Positions 38,561-50,532 of a stretch of DNA of 64,000 nt are shown here, piece after piece (the first letter of the stretch is position 1; each line of letters begins with the position of its first letter). The translations under genes and the position numbers were made by a program. The notes beneath the pieces were generated by a model. It saw nothing but the letters and a program-made list of their open reading frames with translations. It made no database searches and was not told the DNA's origin. The stretch is from Ceratodon purpureus (taxonomy: Eukaryota > Streptophyta > Bryopsida > Pseudoditrichales > Ditrichaceae): NCBI GenBank assembly GCA_014871385.1, contig CM026426.1, forward strand, positions 72,861,573 through 72,925,572, given 5' to 3'.

Positions 38561-40470
38561 CGAGGAACTTATGAAATAAGCATAGATATTATATTTTAAG
38601 GATTATGTTCATGATTTATTGAGCAAAGGTTTCACTAACATGGAAATAATTATCTAACTATGGGATTCCCTATTGTAATAATGGAATAAATGACTTTAGG
38701 CACTATGTGTAACCTTCGCAAGCAAAATTTTTGGAAAACAAATTCGGATCAACGTCTTAGATGAAAATGTAATGATGTTTATTTCTAATTCTTATCGTAA
38801 TGAATTGCACAATTCTCTTATGCCCTGTCCTTTCATATACAATATAATAATATTCATAAAAATTATACAAGAAATTTCACAATTAAAATAGGAAATGAAG
38901 AAGTACTAGGAATTTGAACTTGTATAAGTAGTTATAAATTCCATCAATATTAGAAAAAATTAGACTTACTATCAAGAGCAAGAGCAGTGTCATGGTACGT
39001 GTCCAAACGAGAACATTTCGCATATCTATCGAAAAAATACGGCACTTCCATGCAATATGTTATAATTTATAGATTATATATACTTTATATATTCAGAAGG
39101 CACGCGTAGTATACAGTATTGTAAATTTATGTATGAACTAATCTCTGTAACATGAAAATTGAATGAAACAAAGTCAATTAACAAAAGAATATCTTCACCC
39201 AAAAAAGTTGAAGACTTTTTTTTTACCATGCACTATAATCTGTAAATGACGAGCGTAACAGGTATAGGGTACAAGATATAGGACCTAGGGTATAGGGTAA
39301 CTAGGGTTTAGGGTCTAAGGTCGGGGTTCAGGGTTTTGGGGCGTTGATGCATTTCATCAATACAACTGTAATCTATTGTTTTCTGTAGATTTAAATGGAA
39401 TATGTGTGTACTGACCTCGTCTACCCTATTGCTCTGTCTGTTCATATTCATGAGGTTTGCCACATGTAGTGTGTTAAATGATTATTCACGTATCACATAT
39501 TATGTAAACTAACACATTAATCATGGTTATATTATAATTATTTCCCATAATAACGATGAATTGAAATTGTGGTTATAAACATTTAAGTTTGGTAGAAGTG
39601 GAACGGTACTAACTTTGTTATATTTGCTTGCAATGTAAAGTATCGAATAAACCGTAATGGATCTCTAACTTCTTAGGAAGAAATATTTTAAAATTTTGTT
39701 TTTTTGTAAAAAATAAAATGACTTTAATTTTAAACGTGGTTAATTTCTTGAAATTATTTAATTCCATTCATGTTCCCTTTTATTAATAGTTCAATTATTT
39801 TTGAATCTTTTGGAAATCCTATATCAAAGAGTATCGTATTTTTTCCCCTGGATTTTCCCACAGTATTATTTTATTATCTAGCAGTAATTGCAACATGATC
39901 TTTTATTTTTATACAAGTTAATCATTTAGACCTCTATAGTTCGAGTATGTGATGTTTTAGGCATCGACGGTTTATAATACAACTAATAGAGATCCACAGA
40001 AACGTTTCCCAGGTTCATCATATTATTTCCCGCCAACATACAACAGATCCATCGTTTCCCCATAACTAATTTGCTATCTAAACAGATCCGTAGTGACTTA
40101 TTTGTCATAGTATCTTGACCTCACAAGTTCCCCACTTTAAAGAGCATAAACCAAGAAGGTCATTATGTCATGAATGCAAAATTAGGCCGGATCTACTAAT
40201 AAGAACCTCACATCACGAAAGTCTCTCGCAGCACAACAATGCCTCTCTCTTTAATTAGGCTTAGTCGTTGAAAGCATCCATGTTGAGGTTCTGCCTACTC
40301 CATAGCGTGGAATAAAGTTGTGCAAAGGTACCGCCGCTTAAAATGGTGTGGATAACAATGGGAAAGGACAAAGTGGATGTGTGCTGCATCTCCGTAATAG
40401 GCCAACAGTGACAATTTGATAAAAGGAATTCTTCTTTCCCGCCTAAATGGGAATGTCGACGGTTCCCGCT
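38561..40470. other. AT-rich spacer with telomere-like patch
   Basis: No gene is supported. 39255-39345 holds degenerate telomere-type motifs (agggtttaggg, atagggt repeated). 40440-40470 leads into the GC-richer first exon of the plus-strand gene. Confidence 0.45.
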
Positions 40471-40771
40471 TTTTTCAGAGAGCCGTTTGAGAATGCTTGG
40501 GGTCCAGGGTCATCACTTCGTGGGTCCTCACACTCTCGCCTTTCTTTCCTGAGACTCTACTTGGAATCCGAGTGACGCGGTGTTTTGGTCTTCTAGAATT
40601 CTCTTCCTGACTGTGAGATTGCAGATTTCGTAGCAGCATTCTGTTTGTGTTCTCAGCTTTCAGGCCCCTGGTAGACTGAGATCGAAGTCCCTGGTTGCGT
40701 CTGTATTGGGTTTGCTGTGCTGATATGAATTGACAGTCGTTTCTACAGAGCATCGAGGGACTCCTTATTGG

Positions 40772-42392
40772 TGAGTGTCTATGCATACAGACTTGTTGGT
40801 ACCGTTTCAAATTCATTCGGTGATTGCCTTTGTGAATACCTTAGGTTCTGTAATCATTGTATGGAATTGTGTTGGACCTATTTTGGTTTCTGTTTGGTAT
40901 GTAAGCGTATACCGTAGGTTGTAATGATCTGGATTATAAATCAGATTCAAGGGTCTTGACAGAATTAGTGAGTGTACCCAATTGCTTTCAGAATTAATGT
41001 ACGAATTCGTTGATTAATTTCCTAAATTTTCGGGAAATTCATTACGAGTTTTACTAACATATAACTTTCAATGCTGAATTCTTCTTATTGTATTTGACAT
41101 ATATATGTATTGCTTCTTGCGATCTAAGTTTGACACACTGGGCGCTGAATCTATGTATACGAAAGTGGTGTTTCCGCTGAATTGGAGTTCGTTTACAGTG
41201 GGCTAAATTGGAATTAGCTCACAATGAGCTAAATTGGACTTAGCTCACTGTGAGCTAAATTGGACTTAGCTCACTGTGAGCTAAATTCGACTTAGCTCAC
41301 CGTGAGCTAAATTCGGATGAACTCACTTTGAGCTAAATTAGACTTAGCTCACTGTGAGCTAAATTCGACTTAGCTCACCGTGAGCTAAATTCGACTGAAC
41401 TCACTTTGAGCTAAATTAGACTTAGCTCACTGTGAGCTAAATTGAACTTAGCTCACTGTGAGCTATGTTGCATTTAGCTCACTTTGAGCCAAATCTGGCA
41501 TATCTCAGAGATAGCTCAATTTCATTTACCTCACAGTGAGTTAACTTTGATTTAGCTCACTGTGAGCTAATTTGGAGTAGACTAAGAGTATTAGGATATG
41601 ACTGAGGCAGTTAACGAAGACATGCAAATTGGATTATAATATGCTGTGTTTATGGTAAAACAAAAGTAAAGTACCCTGTGATACACTACGGTTCAGTATA
41701 TACAAAGAAGATACTGCAAATAATCAATTAAGATGAGTTCCCAAATAAATTGTATTGCACGCCAACCCACAATAAATTAGGTGGGAGGAAGAAGTATATG
41801 TTAATAGAAGAAACTGCTAAATATGAGATTGAATGTGTTTTTTAAACGTGTAGTCAGACGTCATCTGGTCGTAGTGATTTTAATTAAACTTAGCTCATAG
41901 TGAGCTAAATGAATTTAGTTCATAGTGAGCTAATTTGAGACTAGCTTATTGTGAGCCAAGTAATCGTTCGCCTATTCCTGTTATCTTTCAATTCAACAAC
42001 AGTAAGCTCTCAACAACTTTAGTCAATACGGGATAATGGTAATCTAACATACGGGGAACATGATACCTGGATTGAAGATTGTTCATTAAGTTTTAGTAAT
42101 TGTGTGAATAAGCTACATACATGAGCAGTCGACTATTATTGTATTAAACCTCCATGAGAAGTACAGAATTTAGCTCACAGTGAGCTTAATTATATATGTT
42201 CAAATGTACGCGAATGATATTGTATGCTTGCATTCTCTGCTGTGATTTTTAGTAACACAATATATGGAAGTTCTAGACTCTGTAGTAATCAATATATTAA
42301 GTTTAACCAAAGCGAGAAGTATATATTAAGTTTGTAAGCTCCTGAGACTTATTTACTGCCTCTAACCCCTTCGTGATATTAATTCTTTCCAG
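40772..42392 (+). other. Leader intron of the transposase-like gene, holding palindrome array 2
   Basis: A non-coding leader exon ends at 40771 (TTATTG|GTGAGT) and the coding exon begins at 42393 (TTTCCAG|GTTTCG). The array at 41196-41600 and weaker copies at 41885-41960 and 42172 all lie in this intron. The layout mirrors the leader intron of the giant gene. Confidence 0.55.
41196..41600. repeat. Palindrome array 2, about 13 copies, spacing about 26 bp
   Basis: Copies of AGCTCACTGTGAGCT and single-base variants (CACCGTG, CACTTTG, CACAATG) are separated by 'aaattggact' or 'aaattcgact'. The later copies are wider apart and more diverged. Confidence 0.85.
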
Positions 42393-42426
42393 GTTTCGAA
42401 GAGCGTACCTGGTATCTCATTCTCGA

Positions 42427-45246
42427 ATGGAGTCATTCTCAGGCGCTGACGAGTTTCTGGCACCACAGTTTCCAACCTTACCGGACGATGTCGTTACTTG
42501 CGAAGGATTGCCTCGGTCGTCTTGGATCACAAAAGCTGTTACGCTAGTGAACGAGTATGGCTCTATTGTTGCCAAAGGAATTTGCCACAGCATCGACTCA
42601 GACCTTGTCATCGGAAGTGATGGAGCTCCGCTTGGAGATGATCAAGTAGCTGTTCAGATTGCAGAATCCTTGTGTGAAGATGATGTACCATCGGAATGGA
42701 TGTTTTCATTACGTGCTTGGCATATCCGGAATGTATTCGTAAATGGTGCATCTCTCTACGATCACGATCAAGTGGCTATCTACAATGCTGCTGTTTCTTC
42801 AATGCGGGGGAGGAAGCGTGTAGGAGTACGACCTTATGATAGTTCCAGAGTCCAGAGGGTTCCAAATCACCTTCCGAAGGCAGAGATGAAGTTATCTCCT
42901 GAGGCTATCGCTTCTGTATCCAGCGAAAGATGTTGTAGGTTGAACTGTGTTCAGTTTTATCCACGACTAAAGATTGAAGCCCTACGAAATCAGTTCTGGA
43001 GAGATGGCACTGTGTACTTCAAGAAGCACACTCAACTTGATGTTCATAGGCAAATGCACACTGACGTCGCTGGGAATCGCGTCGTTACACTTGAAGGTAT
43101 TGATGTATGTCAAGTTGCTTGGTACAAGATACTTGGAGTATCGCGCACTAGCTTTTTCCGGCACCAAAGCCTTGCTGAAGTAGGTGTAAGAGCAGAGCAT
43201 CATGGAAATCTGGGGACTAAAAAGCCTCGTACTTACACCGTTCAAGCAAAAGCAACCTTGGGTTGTTTGCTTGAGAGCGTCGCAGATCAGATGCCCCATA
43301 GATCAAGAACCTTGGAGAATGGAGAGAAGGTAGTGTCAATGGCCCTTCCACCATCATGGAAATGGAAAGACTCTTTGCCCCAAGTGAATATAGTGAACGG
43401 TCAACTGGGGCTGCGGAAGGTTTCCCTCTCAGGGATCAGCAATATCAGGCGGCGATCCTTCCCAGAGTTTTCAGTGAAGAGACCAGGAGATAATTTTGCA
43501 CGTTGCGGTACATGTGATAAACTAAAATCGTTGAAATTAGCCAGTACGAAAGGTTCAAGAGCTGCGGATTTATGGGGAATGAAACTCCAGGAACACCTCG
43601 CTGCGCAACGAGCGCACAGAGAGTTGTACTACGCGAATCGATACAACTCTATCACAGAGCCTGACAATGTTGTCACTGTGATTCATGATAAAATGGATCA
43701 CTCCAAAACTGCGTCCCCTGCGTACTCTCACAAGAACAAGGCCACTGATTCCTATTTTAAGTTACCGTTGCAAGTGACTGGAATGATTGCTCACGGACAT
43801 GGTGATATACGATATGCTCACTATGGTTTGGATATATATCCTAGTGACTCAAATCACACCGTAGGGAGTCTTGCTAAGCTCTTACGTGACCTTGAGTCTA
43901 CACCAATGGCATGTTCAGGAGAGTTGTTTTCTGGTGATCGCATTGCACCTCTCTTTGAGGCCGTTTTGAATGGAGCCGACATTTGCAGGTCATCCCTTCC
44001 TCCGATTCCAAGAACAGTTGTCCCAGCAAAGCCTCTTCCTCCAATTCTAAATGTCCAGCTAGACAATGCCTGCTCTGATAATAAAAACAGATATATGTTG
44101 TGTTTTTTTTCTCTTCTTGTGGCTCGAGGTATCTTTCGAGAGGTTTATGTGAACTTCATGCTTGTTGGACATACGCATGATGATATTGATGCTCTGTTTG
44201 GGCGTTGGAGAATGAAGCTTAGGAAAAATGACTACCCTACGATACCTTTGCTCATGAAATCGTTTATGGATGCCGAAACGGAGCCTGTTATCCCTCACTT
44301 TATTGAAGAAGTGCCAGATTTCAAAGGATTTATTGAAGGTCATATTGCTTCAGGAGATGAGGCTTTGGAAGGACATACCAATGCACAACAATTCAAATTC
44401 TATAAACATGCCAATGGATGGCCGATGATGCAGTATAAGATTGTTTGCACCGATAGTGACTGGCTTCCAAAGGAGAATGGTGGCATTAAGTTGTGGAGTG
44501 AGCTTGCTGATGGAAGGCCAAGCTTGCCATTAGGGAGTCCAAATGCATTACCAGCGCAGTGCATGAAGAACAAGGACGAGATCGTTAGGGGAATCGGAGG
44601 TTTTATCAATCATTGGGATACCATGGCCAATGAAGACTTGTCAGGCGAGTTTCGGAGAAGAAATGAAGGGATTTCACAGTATTGGAAGGGGGTGCATCAG
44701 GCACTTACAGAGGATATTATATCGCCTTCTACGTTGAGGGATGGGTTCTGGCCGCTATCTCGGTTTGCTCCGTCAGCTGAAGATGAGTACCTTGATGACG
44801 GCACCGTGCGTGACGCTTTCGGTATAGATGAGCCCTTCATCGGGCAACACCGTGATAGACCAAACGCATCATTTCGGGTGGCTCGTGATGTTTTTGAGGG
44901 ATATTTTCTTATTGTACGCCCTGCTGATGATGATTCACGACCCTTCTGGGTAGCTAGAGCAATGTCGAATCCTTTTGAAGACTCAATTAATCATCCCAAT
45001 GCTATTAAAGTCCAGTACTGGAAACCAGTGTCTACCAAGGTAGATGTCGTAGAGTGTTATGTCGGATGGAACTCTGGAAGATCCTTCCTATGGGAAGCAG
45101 ATGAGGATCACACCCCTGAGTGGATTGATACCGATTCACTTATGACTAGTTGGAAATCAAAAATTAAACCTGGGAATCTAAATCCAAAAGTTCGTATTCC
45201 TGTACTTCAAAGAAATGTTATCTCAAATAGTTTGGTGAGGTTCTAG
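42427..45246 (+). CDS. Transposase-like protein, DUF7869 type
   Basis: One uninterrupted coding exon of 939 codons from ATG 42427. A second in-frame ATG at 42373 lies before the acceptor at 42391-42392, so it is intronic. An N-terminal part of about 170 residues is followed by a Cys segment (CCRLNC) and R-x3-FW, a helix-turn-helix-like stretch (YKILGVSRTSFFRH) and a CGTCDKLK zinc-binding motif. The core has RNase H-type acidic positions: HDKMDH (D421, D424), QLDNACSDN (D546) and GHTHDDID (H582, D585, D586, D588). This set fits DUF7869-like proteins of mobile elements in plants and animals, by memory of the family. As the only transposase-like gene in an element with terminal repeats, it probably drives movement. 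The frame is fully open. Confidence 0.75.
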   Translation: MESFSGADEFLAPQFPTLPDDVVTCEGLPRSSWITKAVTLVNEYGSIVAKGICHSIDSDLVIGSDGAPLGDDQVAVQIAESLCEDDVPSEWMFSLRAWHIRNVFVNGASLYDHDQVAIYNAAVSSMRGRKRVGVRPYDSSRVQRVPNHLPKAEMKLSPEAIASVSSERCCRLNCVQFYPRLKIEALRNQFWRDGTVYFKKHTQLDVHRQMHTDVAGNRVVTLEGIDVCQVAWYKILGVSRTSFFRHQSLAEVGVRAEHHGNLGTKKPRTYTVQAKATLGCLLESVADQMPHRSRTLENGEKVVSMALPPSWKWKDSLPQVNIVNGQLGLRKVSLSGISNIRRRSFPEFSVKRPGDNFARCGTCDKLKSLKLASTKGSRAADLWGMKLQEHLAAQRAHRELYYANRYNSITEPDNVVTVIHDKMDHSKTASPAYSHKNKATDSYFKLPLQVTGMIAHGHGDIRYAHYGLDIYPSDSNHTVGSLAKLLRDLESTPMACSGELFSGDRIAPLFEAVLNGADICRSSLPPIPRTVVPAKPLPPILNVQLDNACSDNKNRYMLCFFSLLVARGIFREVYVNFMLVGHTHDDIDALFGRWRMKLRKNDYPTIPLLMKSFMDAETEPVIPHFIEEVPDFKGFIEGHIASGDEALEGHTNAQQFKFYKHANGWPMMQYKIVCTDSDWLPKENGGIKLWSELADGRPSLPLGSPNALPAQCMKNKDEIVRGIGGFINHWDTMANEDLSGEFRRRNEGISQYWKGVHQALTEDIISPSTLRDGFWPLSRFAPSAEDEYLDDGTVRDAFGIDEPFIGQHRDRPNASFRVARDVFEGYFLIVRPADDDSRPFWVARAMSNPFEDSINHPNAIKVQYWKPVSTKVDVVECYVGWNSGRSFLWEADEDHTPEWIDTDSLMTSWKSKIKPGNLNPKVRIPVLQRNVISNSLVRF

Positions 45247-45261
45247 ACCCTTGAAGTATAA

Positions 45262-45835
45262 TTCATTTAGCTCGATGTGAGCTAAATACTACGGTGCTCT
45301 GAAGTTTAAGTATAATTCATTTAGCTTGATGTGAGCTAAATACTGCAGTTCTAGGAAGTTCAAATAGAATTCATTTAGCTGGATGTGAGCTAGATACTAC
45401 GGTGATATGAAGTTAAAATATAAATCATTTAGCTCGATGTGAGCTAAATACTTCGGTGCTCTGAAGATTAAGTATAATTCATTTAGCTTGATGTGAGCTA
45501 AATACTGCAGTGCTCTGAAGGTAAAGTATAATTCATTTAGCTTGATGTGAGCTAAATACTACGGTGCTCTGAAGTTTAAGTACAATTCATTTAGCTTGAT
45601 GTGAGCTAAATACTACGGTGCTCTGAAGTTTAAGTACAATTCATTTAGCTTGATGTGAGCTAAATACTGCAGTTCTAGGTAGTTAAAGTATAATTCATTT
45701 AGCTTGATGTGAGCTATATACTATTGTGCTATGAGTTAAAGTTTACTTCATTTAGCTAGATGTGAGCTAAGAACTACGGTGCTATGAAGTTTAAGTATCT
45801 TTATGTAAGCTTGATATGAGCTGAATCGTAGGACA
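45262..45835. repeat. Palindrome array 3, 11 copies, period about 56 bp
   Basis: Directly 3' of the transposase-like gene. Units carry TTTAGCTTGATGTGAGCTAAA with spacer 'tactacggtgctctgaag'. The left half of the palindrome is altered (CTTGATG or CTCGATG in place of CTCACTG) in every copy, so this is a distinct subfamily with only the GTGAGCT half kept. Confidence 0.85.
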
Positions 45836-46477
45836 ACTTCTTTGTATAATGAAGTTTGTCACATTAGGAGGATAAGTCGTTACTATTTGTATGTTGTAAA
45901 CGTTATTGGATTATATTATGTGCACTATGATTTTTAGACAAACTGCTGTGATATGAGGGCAGAAACTGTCTAATTTGTACATCATTTTTAAGCTTCAAGG
46001 TTGTGAAGTTTAATATTAATTATAAATTCCAGACAGTATACTGCTCACATGCAGTTCAAATATGTTGTGTTGTCGTGGAAGACTTTATATTCTCTAATTT
46101 TATTATTACAGAGTCATTTCCCATTCATGATAACATCGTGCAAATTGCCATTCTACATTTGTTGGAATTGTTCTAGCAACAGTCATTATGAGGAATTAGT
46201 TGACTCTGAGCTAACCCTGGAACCTCTCACACTTTACAGTGACATGTATGATATTTTGACATGCTTAAATTGCTTAAATTGCTTAAAATGTCCTATTATG
46301 AAGCAATAAGCAACAATAATTTATATTGCAACTCCTATTGTATGATGCAATGTGTAAAAAATGGTTGATTAAAAGAACACTGTATGGATTTTTGGTCCCA
46401 ATATAATGAAAGTCCCATTATAGTTGATACAATTTTAGGTCTATTTTAAGCACTATATTAATTTGGGACTTCCAAAA
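45836..46477. other. Right subterminal region of the element
   Basis: No gene is supported; the 86-codon frame at 46049-46309 ends in short repeats. GTCCC/GGGAC motifs cluster at 46395-46480. Confidence 0.4.
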
Positions 46478-46502
46478 GTCCCATTTTAATGAATATGGTG
46501 TT
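46478..46502 (-). repeat. Right terminal inverted repeat of the element
   Basis: Reverse complement of the left repeat, one mismatch. The adjacent 46380-46480 holds further GTCCC motifs. Confidence 0.85.
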
Positions 46503-49500
46503 TATATATCTCTCTTTTATTTGTGAATTTGTGAAAACGCATTTGAGAAACTTGAGGAAACAGGTTCTGAAGCGCATGAGGACCTTGCGAGGTTACCAAT
46601 TATAATTTATATTCTTCTTGTCATCAAATTGTTGCTTAAACGGTAGTATTTGAGCTACATTGTAAAATGACCTGTCCATATCATAATAGCGCATTGAAAA
46701 ATGGAACAATCATTTATATATTTATTAAGAGGGTTAAATAAATAATGGAGCATCTTCAGGAAGAAACATAATGCATGAAGAATAAAATGGAGATGAATAA
46801 ATCTTCTTCAACGCATCTTCAAGAAGAAGCATTAGACATAAAAATACAGAAATCAAGAAAAATAAATAAATCAAGGTAAATAAATAAATAACGTTGCATC
46901 TCCATGAAGACGCCTACTAGAAAAAAAAACATCACATCTTTTGGAAAAAAAATTATGAATCAAATAAATAAATATTAGTAACTAATATTTTAATATATTT
47001 ATTCATTATATTTTATCCATTATTTTGAAATTAAAAAGCCTACATTATATTCATTATTTTATTCAATATTGAATATACAAAATTACTTGTAAATACAACC
47101 AATTTATTAATCTATTACAAATTAAATTCTCTACACTCAACTCAGGTGACTGTAAAAAATTTTCCCAAGCCTCATTTTTTTTACATCCTCACTTTCACAA
47201 TTTTCTAGTATCAATATAATTTATATACTTGATATCTTTCCAAGTGACATGATTTTTGTTTAAACTTTGATTTTGAACTCTAGTACAAACTGCTTCTTTG
47301 TTAACCAAGGCACATCCATTCTTAAAATCAGTTTCTGATAATGAATTGGAATCAGATTGTAATATTTCATGGCTAACAGATTTGCTGAATACAAATACAC
47401 CAGCCCCATTATTATTCTCAAATTTCATACAATGTTGAAAAATTCCAAATTCACCTTCTTTGGGATATCCCACAATGAACCAACATGTAAAAGAGCAATC
47501 AAATTCCAATTTTGAGGTTCTATGAAGTTAAGAGCAGTGACTTGTGCAATTCTAGGCAACTTGGCCTCATGAATTACAAGCTCAGCCATCTTGCTATAAA
47601 ATAAATGATTATAGACAACTGAAATATAAAGTAATAGAGCGTAGGGCAATAAATATTTATATATACATTATAATGAATAAGAATATATACTTTCTTTATA
47701 TAATACAGTTACTTAAGCTAGCTTTTACTTTACTTTTTAAAATAAAAGTAACTTCAAAAGTAAAGAGAAATGTAAAAGTATGTACTAAATTTAAAAAATA
47801 TAGACGTCTGTATTACATTAAAAAATATAAAAATGCACATTATATTTAAAAATTATGAAAGTATGTATCAAAAAAAGTAAGAACTATGTATTAAAACAAA
47901 GTGAAAAGGTATGTTCTAAAGATTGCAGCTGGGGCCCCCAATTAGTGCAGCTGGGGCCTCCAACTAGTGCGACCGGGGTCTTCAATTCAACATTGTATTC
48001 ATTAAATTGGCAAATCTTGTTTATATCTGCCGTAGTGTTGTGCTGTTGTGGTCTTGTGGTGTGCAATCTGGGCATTCACTTTGGTCTTGTGGTGTGCAAT
48101 CTGGGGTTTCAGTTGTTGTATAATTATGCACATTCGAATGTATTTTGAAGAATCTAACCGTAGGATCTAGTATCTAACCTGTACATGTATGTGTACACAG
48201 AATTTCAATTTGTAGCTCTTTACCGTTTGGAAGATCATAAGGTTTGAACTTAAGAGACAAGTTTTTTTGTATATTGCTCGGCAGGGACAGCCATTTATTG
48301 GAAAGTGAAACATCCAATTATTTGAGATTGTGTAGTTGGAGGCTCTTCAATTTTGGATTCTCAAGTAAGTTGGGAGTATGCTCAAAATTGTTGAAGACAA
48401 TACAACATACAAAAGCATTGGAAAACCATTTAAGAAGACAATGGCAACACACAGCAACAATATGGCGATCATGGGGCCAGAGGACTGGGTTATAGGGCGG
48501 AAGCGGCAAGGGAAGGGTCTTAGGCTGACCGTGAGATTCTACAAAGCGACTTAGTGACCTAAATTAGTCCCGTATAGTAAAAAAAAAAAAAACCGCTGTA
48601 GCTTGGCAAGAGTGAAAACGGTTTTTGTAATTATGATATCCCTAAAAAACATAAAAGTGACCTTATCTACTGTGAATGAAACATGGATGAATGAAAACTG
48701 AAGTTTCATCGATACATAAGGTATAACTAATCCTTCATTAATCGGTATGCACAGAACTAACCCCAATTAGAACCAAATTTAAATAAAAAAGCGGCAGAGA
48801 ATTTTGGCAATGTTCAAAACAGTTTTCATAATTATTGAAATTTGAAGGAAACATTGAAGTGCACGTGCATCATTTGTGGATGGATGAAAACTAGATGACT
48901 GAAAATCGAAGCTTCAGTGAAACATGAATGAGAACTAATCCTTCCTTAATTGGTTTGCACAAAACACAACCTAATTAGAACCAAAATAAAAGAATTAGAC
49001 GCTGAAGCATGGCAAGGGTGAAGAAACATTAAAGTGACCTTAACTTTTGTGAACGATAAATGAATGGATGAAGAAGCCAATTTTAGTGAAACATGAATAA
49101 GATAGAACGCACCCTCAATCGGTGTGTATAGAACTGAACCCAATTAGAACCAAATAAAAAAAAAAAAATAAAGCACCAAAGCATGGAGGCTCGGTCAAAA
49201 CAATTTTTGTAATTACTGAAATTTGAAGGAAACATTCATATGTTATCTTTTTAGGGTGGATGAAAAATAGATGAATGAAAATTGGAGTTTCAGTAGAACA
49301 TGGATAAGAACTAATTCCACTTTAATCACTGTACGAGATATAGCTCCCCAATTAGAACCAAATAACAGAAAAAGGCACTGAAGCATGGCAAGGATGAAAC
49401 GGTATCCGTAAATATGAAATTTGAAAGCAACATTGAAAAGAACTTATCTTTTGCCGACGAAAAATGGATGAATGACAAATGAATTTCAGTGAAACATGAA

Positions 49501-49730
49501 TAAGAACTAATTCTTCCTTAATCATTGTGCACAAACTAACCCCATCTAGAACCATATTAAAAATTAAAGTAGTGCAACATGGCAAGAGTTGAAAACAATA
49601 TTCACAATGATAGAAAATTGAAGGAAACATTGAAGTGAACTTATCTTTTATGAGTGGATGAAAAATAGATGAATGAGAAATGAAGTTTCAGTAAAACGTG
49701 AATAAGAACTAATTCTTTCTTAATGATTTC

Positions 49731-50532
49731 TTCATTTTCTGTTCTGGAATTATGTTTTTACCCTTCTTGGGCTTCAATTTTTGTTCTTTCATTTATTATT
49801 TACTTTTATGCTTTTTGTTTTATATTTTATGGCTACTTTCGGTTTTTTTTATATGTAGTTATTTATCACCAATTGACTTAAATAAAGGCTCCAAAATGGA
49901 ATAGGCGTCCACCCCCCATCCATTTTCCCAGCTACCGAGGCTACCCAATTTCTTCTTGCTATCGACCCATCTATCCAGCTCTACCTGTGACTGATTCAGA
50001 CTTCCAAGTTCCCACGAATAATCTCAGAGCCCATGGACCACATCTTTGTTGAAGCATCCTCATCCTACGGCAGTTTCTAACTTCATTTCTCATGTAATGG
50101 TACACCTCACTATTTCCCTACAGTAGTGTGACTTCATGTAGACTCAAACGTCCCCTCCCCATGCAATGAAGATCATGTGAATATTTTCCATGACACCACA
50201 CCGTCAAGTCCCACTAATTTCACACCATGTAAATATTTGCCATGATACCAAACCGTCGAGTTCCACTAATTCCACACTTGGTACTGGCAGTGATGGAACA
50301 TTGGTGGCCATGTCCGTCTCTCCACAACACCTTAATGCTAAATCGTCATGTCTGGGTTTTGCTTCAGCCTCATAGTTTGAGCGGGTTCACTTTGCATCCA
50401 TGCTTCACATCTTGCTTGATTGCTTGGCATCCTTCTTGGTTTTTCTGTTTATGTTGCCGCTTGTTGTCACAGATTCACCTAAGCTCACAGAAGTGTCACT
50501 CTTACCTTGGATTTCTGTGTTTTCTAGCTCCG
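49731..50532. other. Non-coding stretch upstream of the 50.5-kb pseudogene
   Basis: A T-rich part is followed by a short direct repeat (ccatgacaccacaccgtc... at 50188 and ccatgataccaaaccgtc... at 50242, about 50 bp apart). No coding region is supported before 50533. Confidence 0.4.

Larger units (their letters stand above)
24878..46502. mobile_element. 21.6-kb DNA transposon-like element with terminal inverted repeats
   Basis: The left end begins AACATCATATTC at 24878 and the right end closes GAATATGGTGTT at 46502. The outer 25 bp (24878-24902 and 46478-46502) are inverted repeats with one mismatch. TATA at 24874-24877 and 46503-46506 flanks the element and occurs once at the empty site (11314-11317). 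A 2-bp AT duplication with one more base in each repeat is the alternative reading. Subterminal GGGAC/GTCCC motifs recur within 200 bp of both ends. The cargo is one giant modification-like gene, one transposase-like gene, three palindrome arrays and a central minisatellite. I know of no named superfamily with this content. Confidence 0.85.
24443..49690 (-). repeat. Right arm of inverted duplication, split by the 21.6-kb element
   Basis: 24443-24877 and 46503-49690 together form the reverse complement of 8128-11750. Joining them at the shared TATA restores the left-arm sequence. The gap between them is the transposon-like element. Beyond 49690 this arm keeps about 40 further bases of the 190-bp repeat that the left arm lacks. 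Confidence 0.85.
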
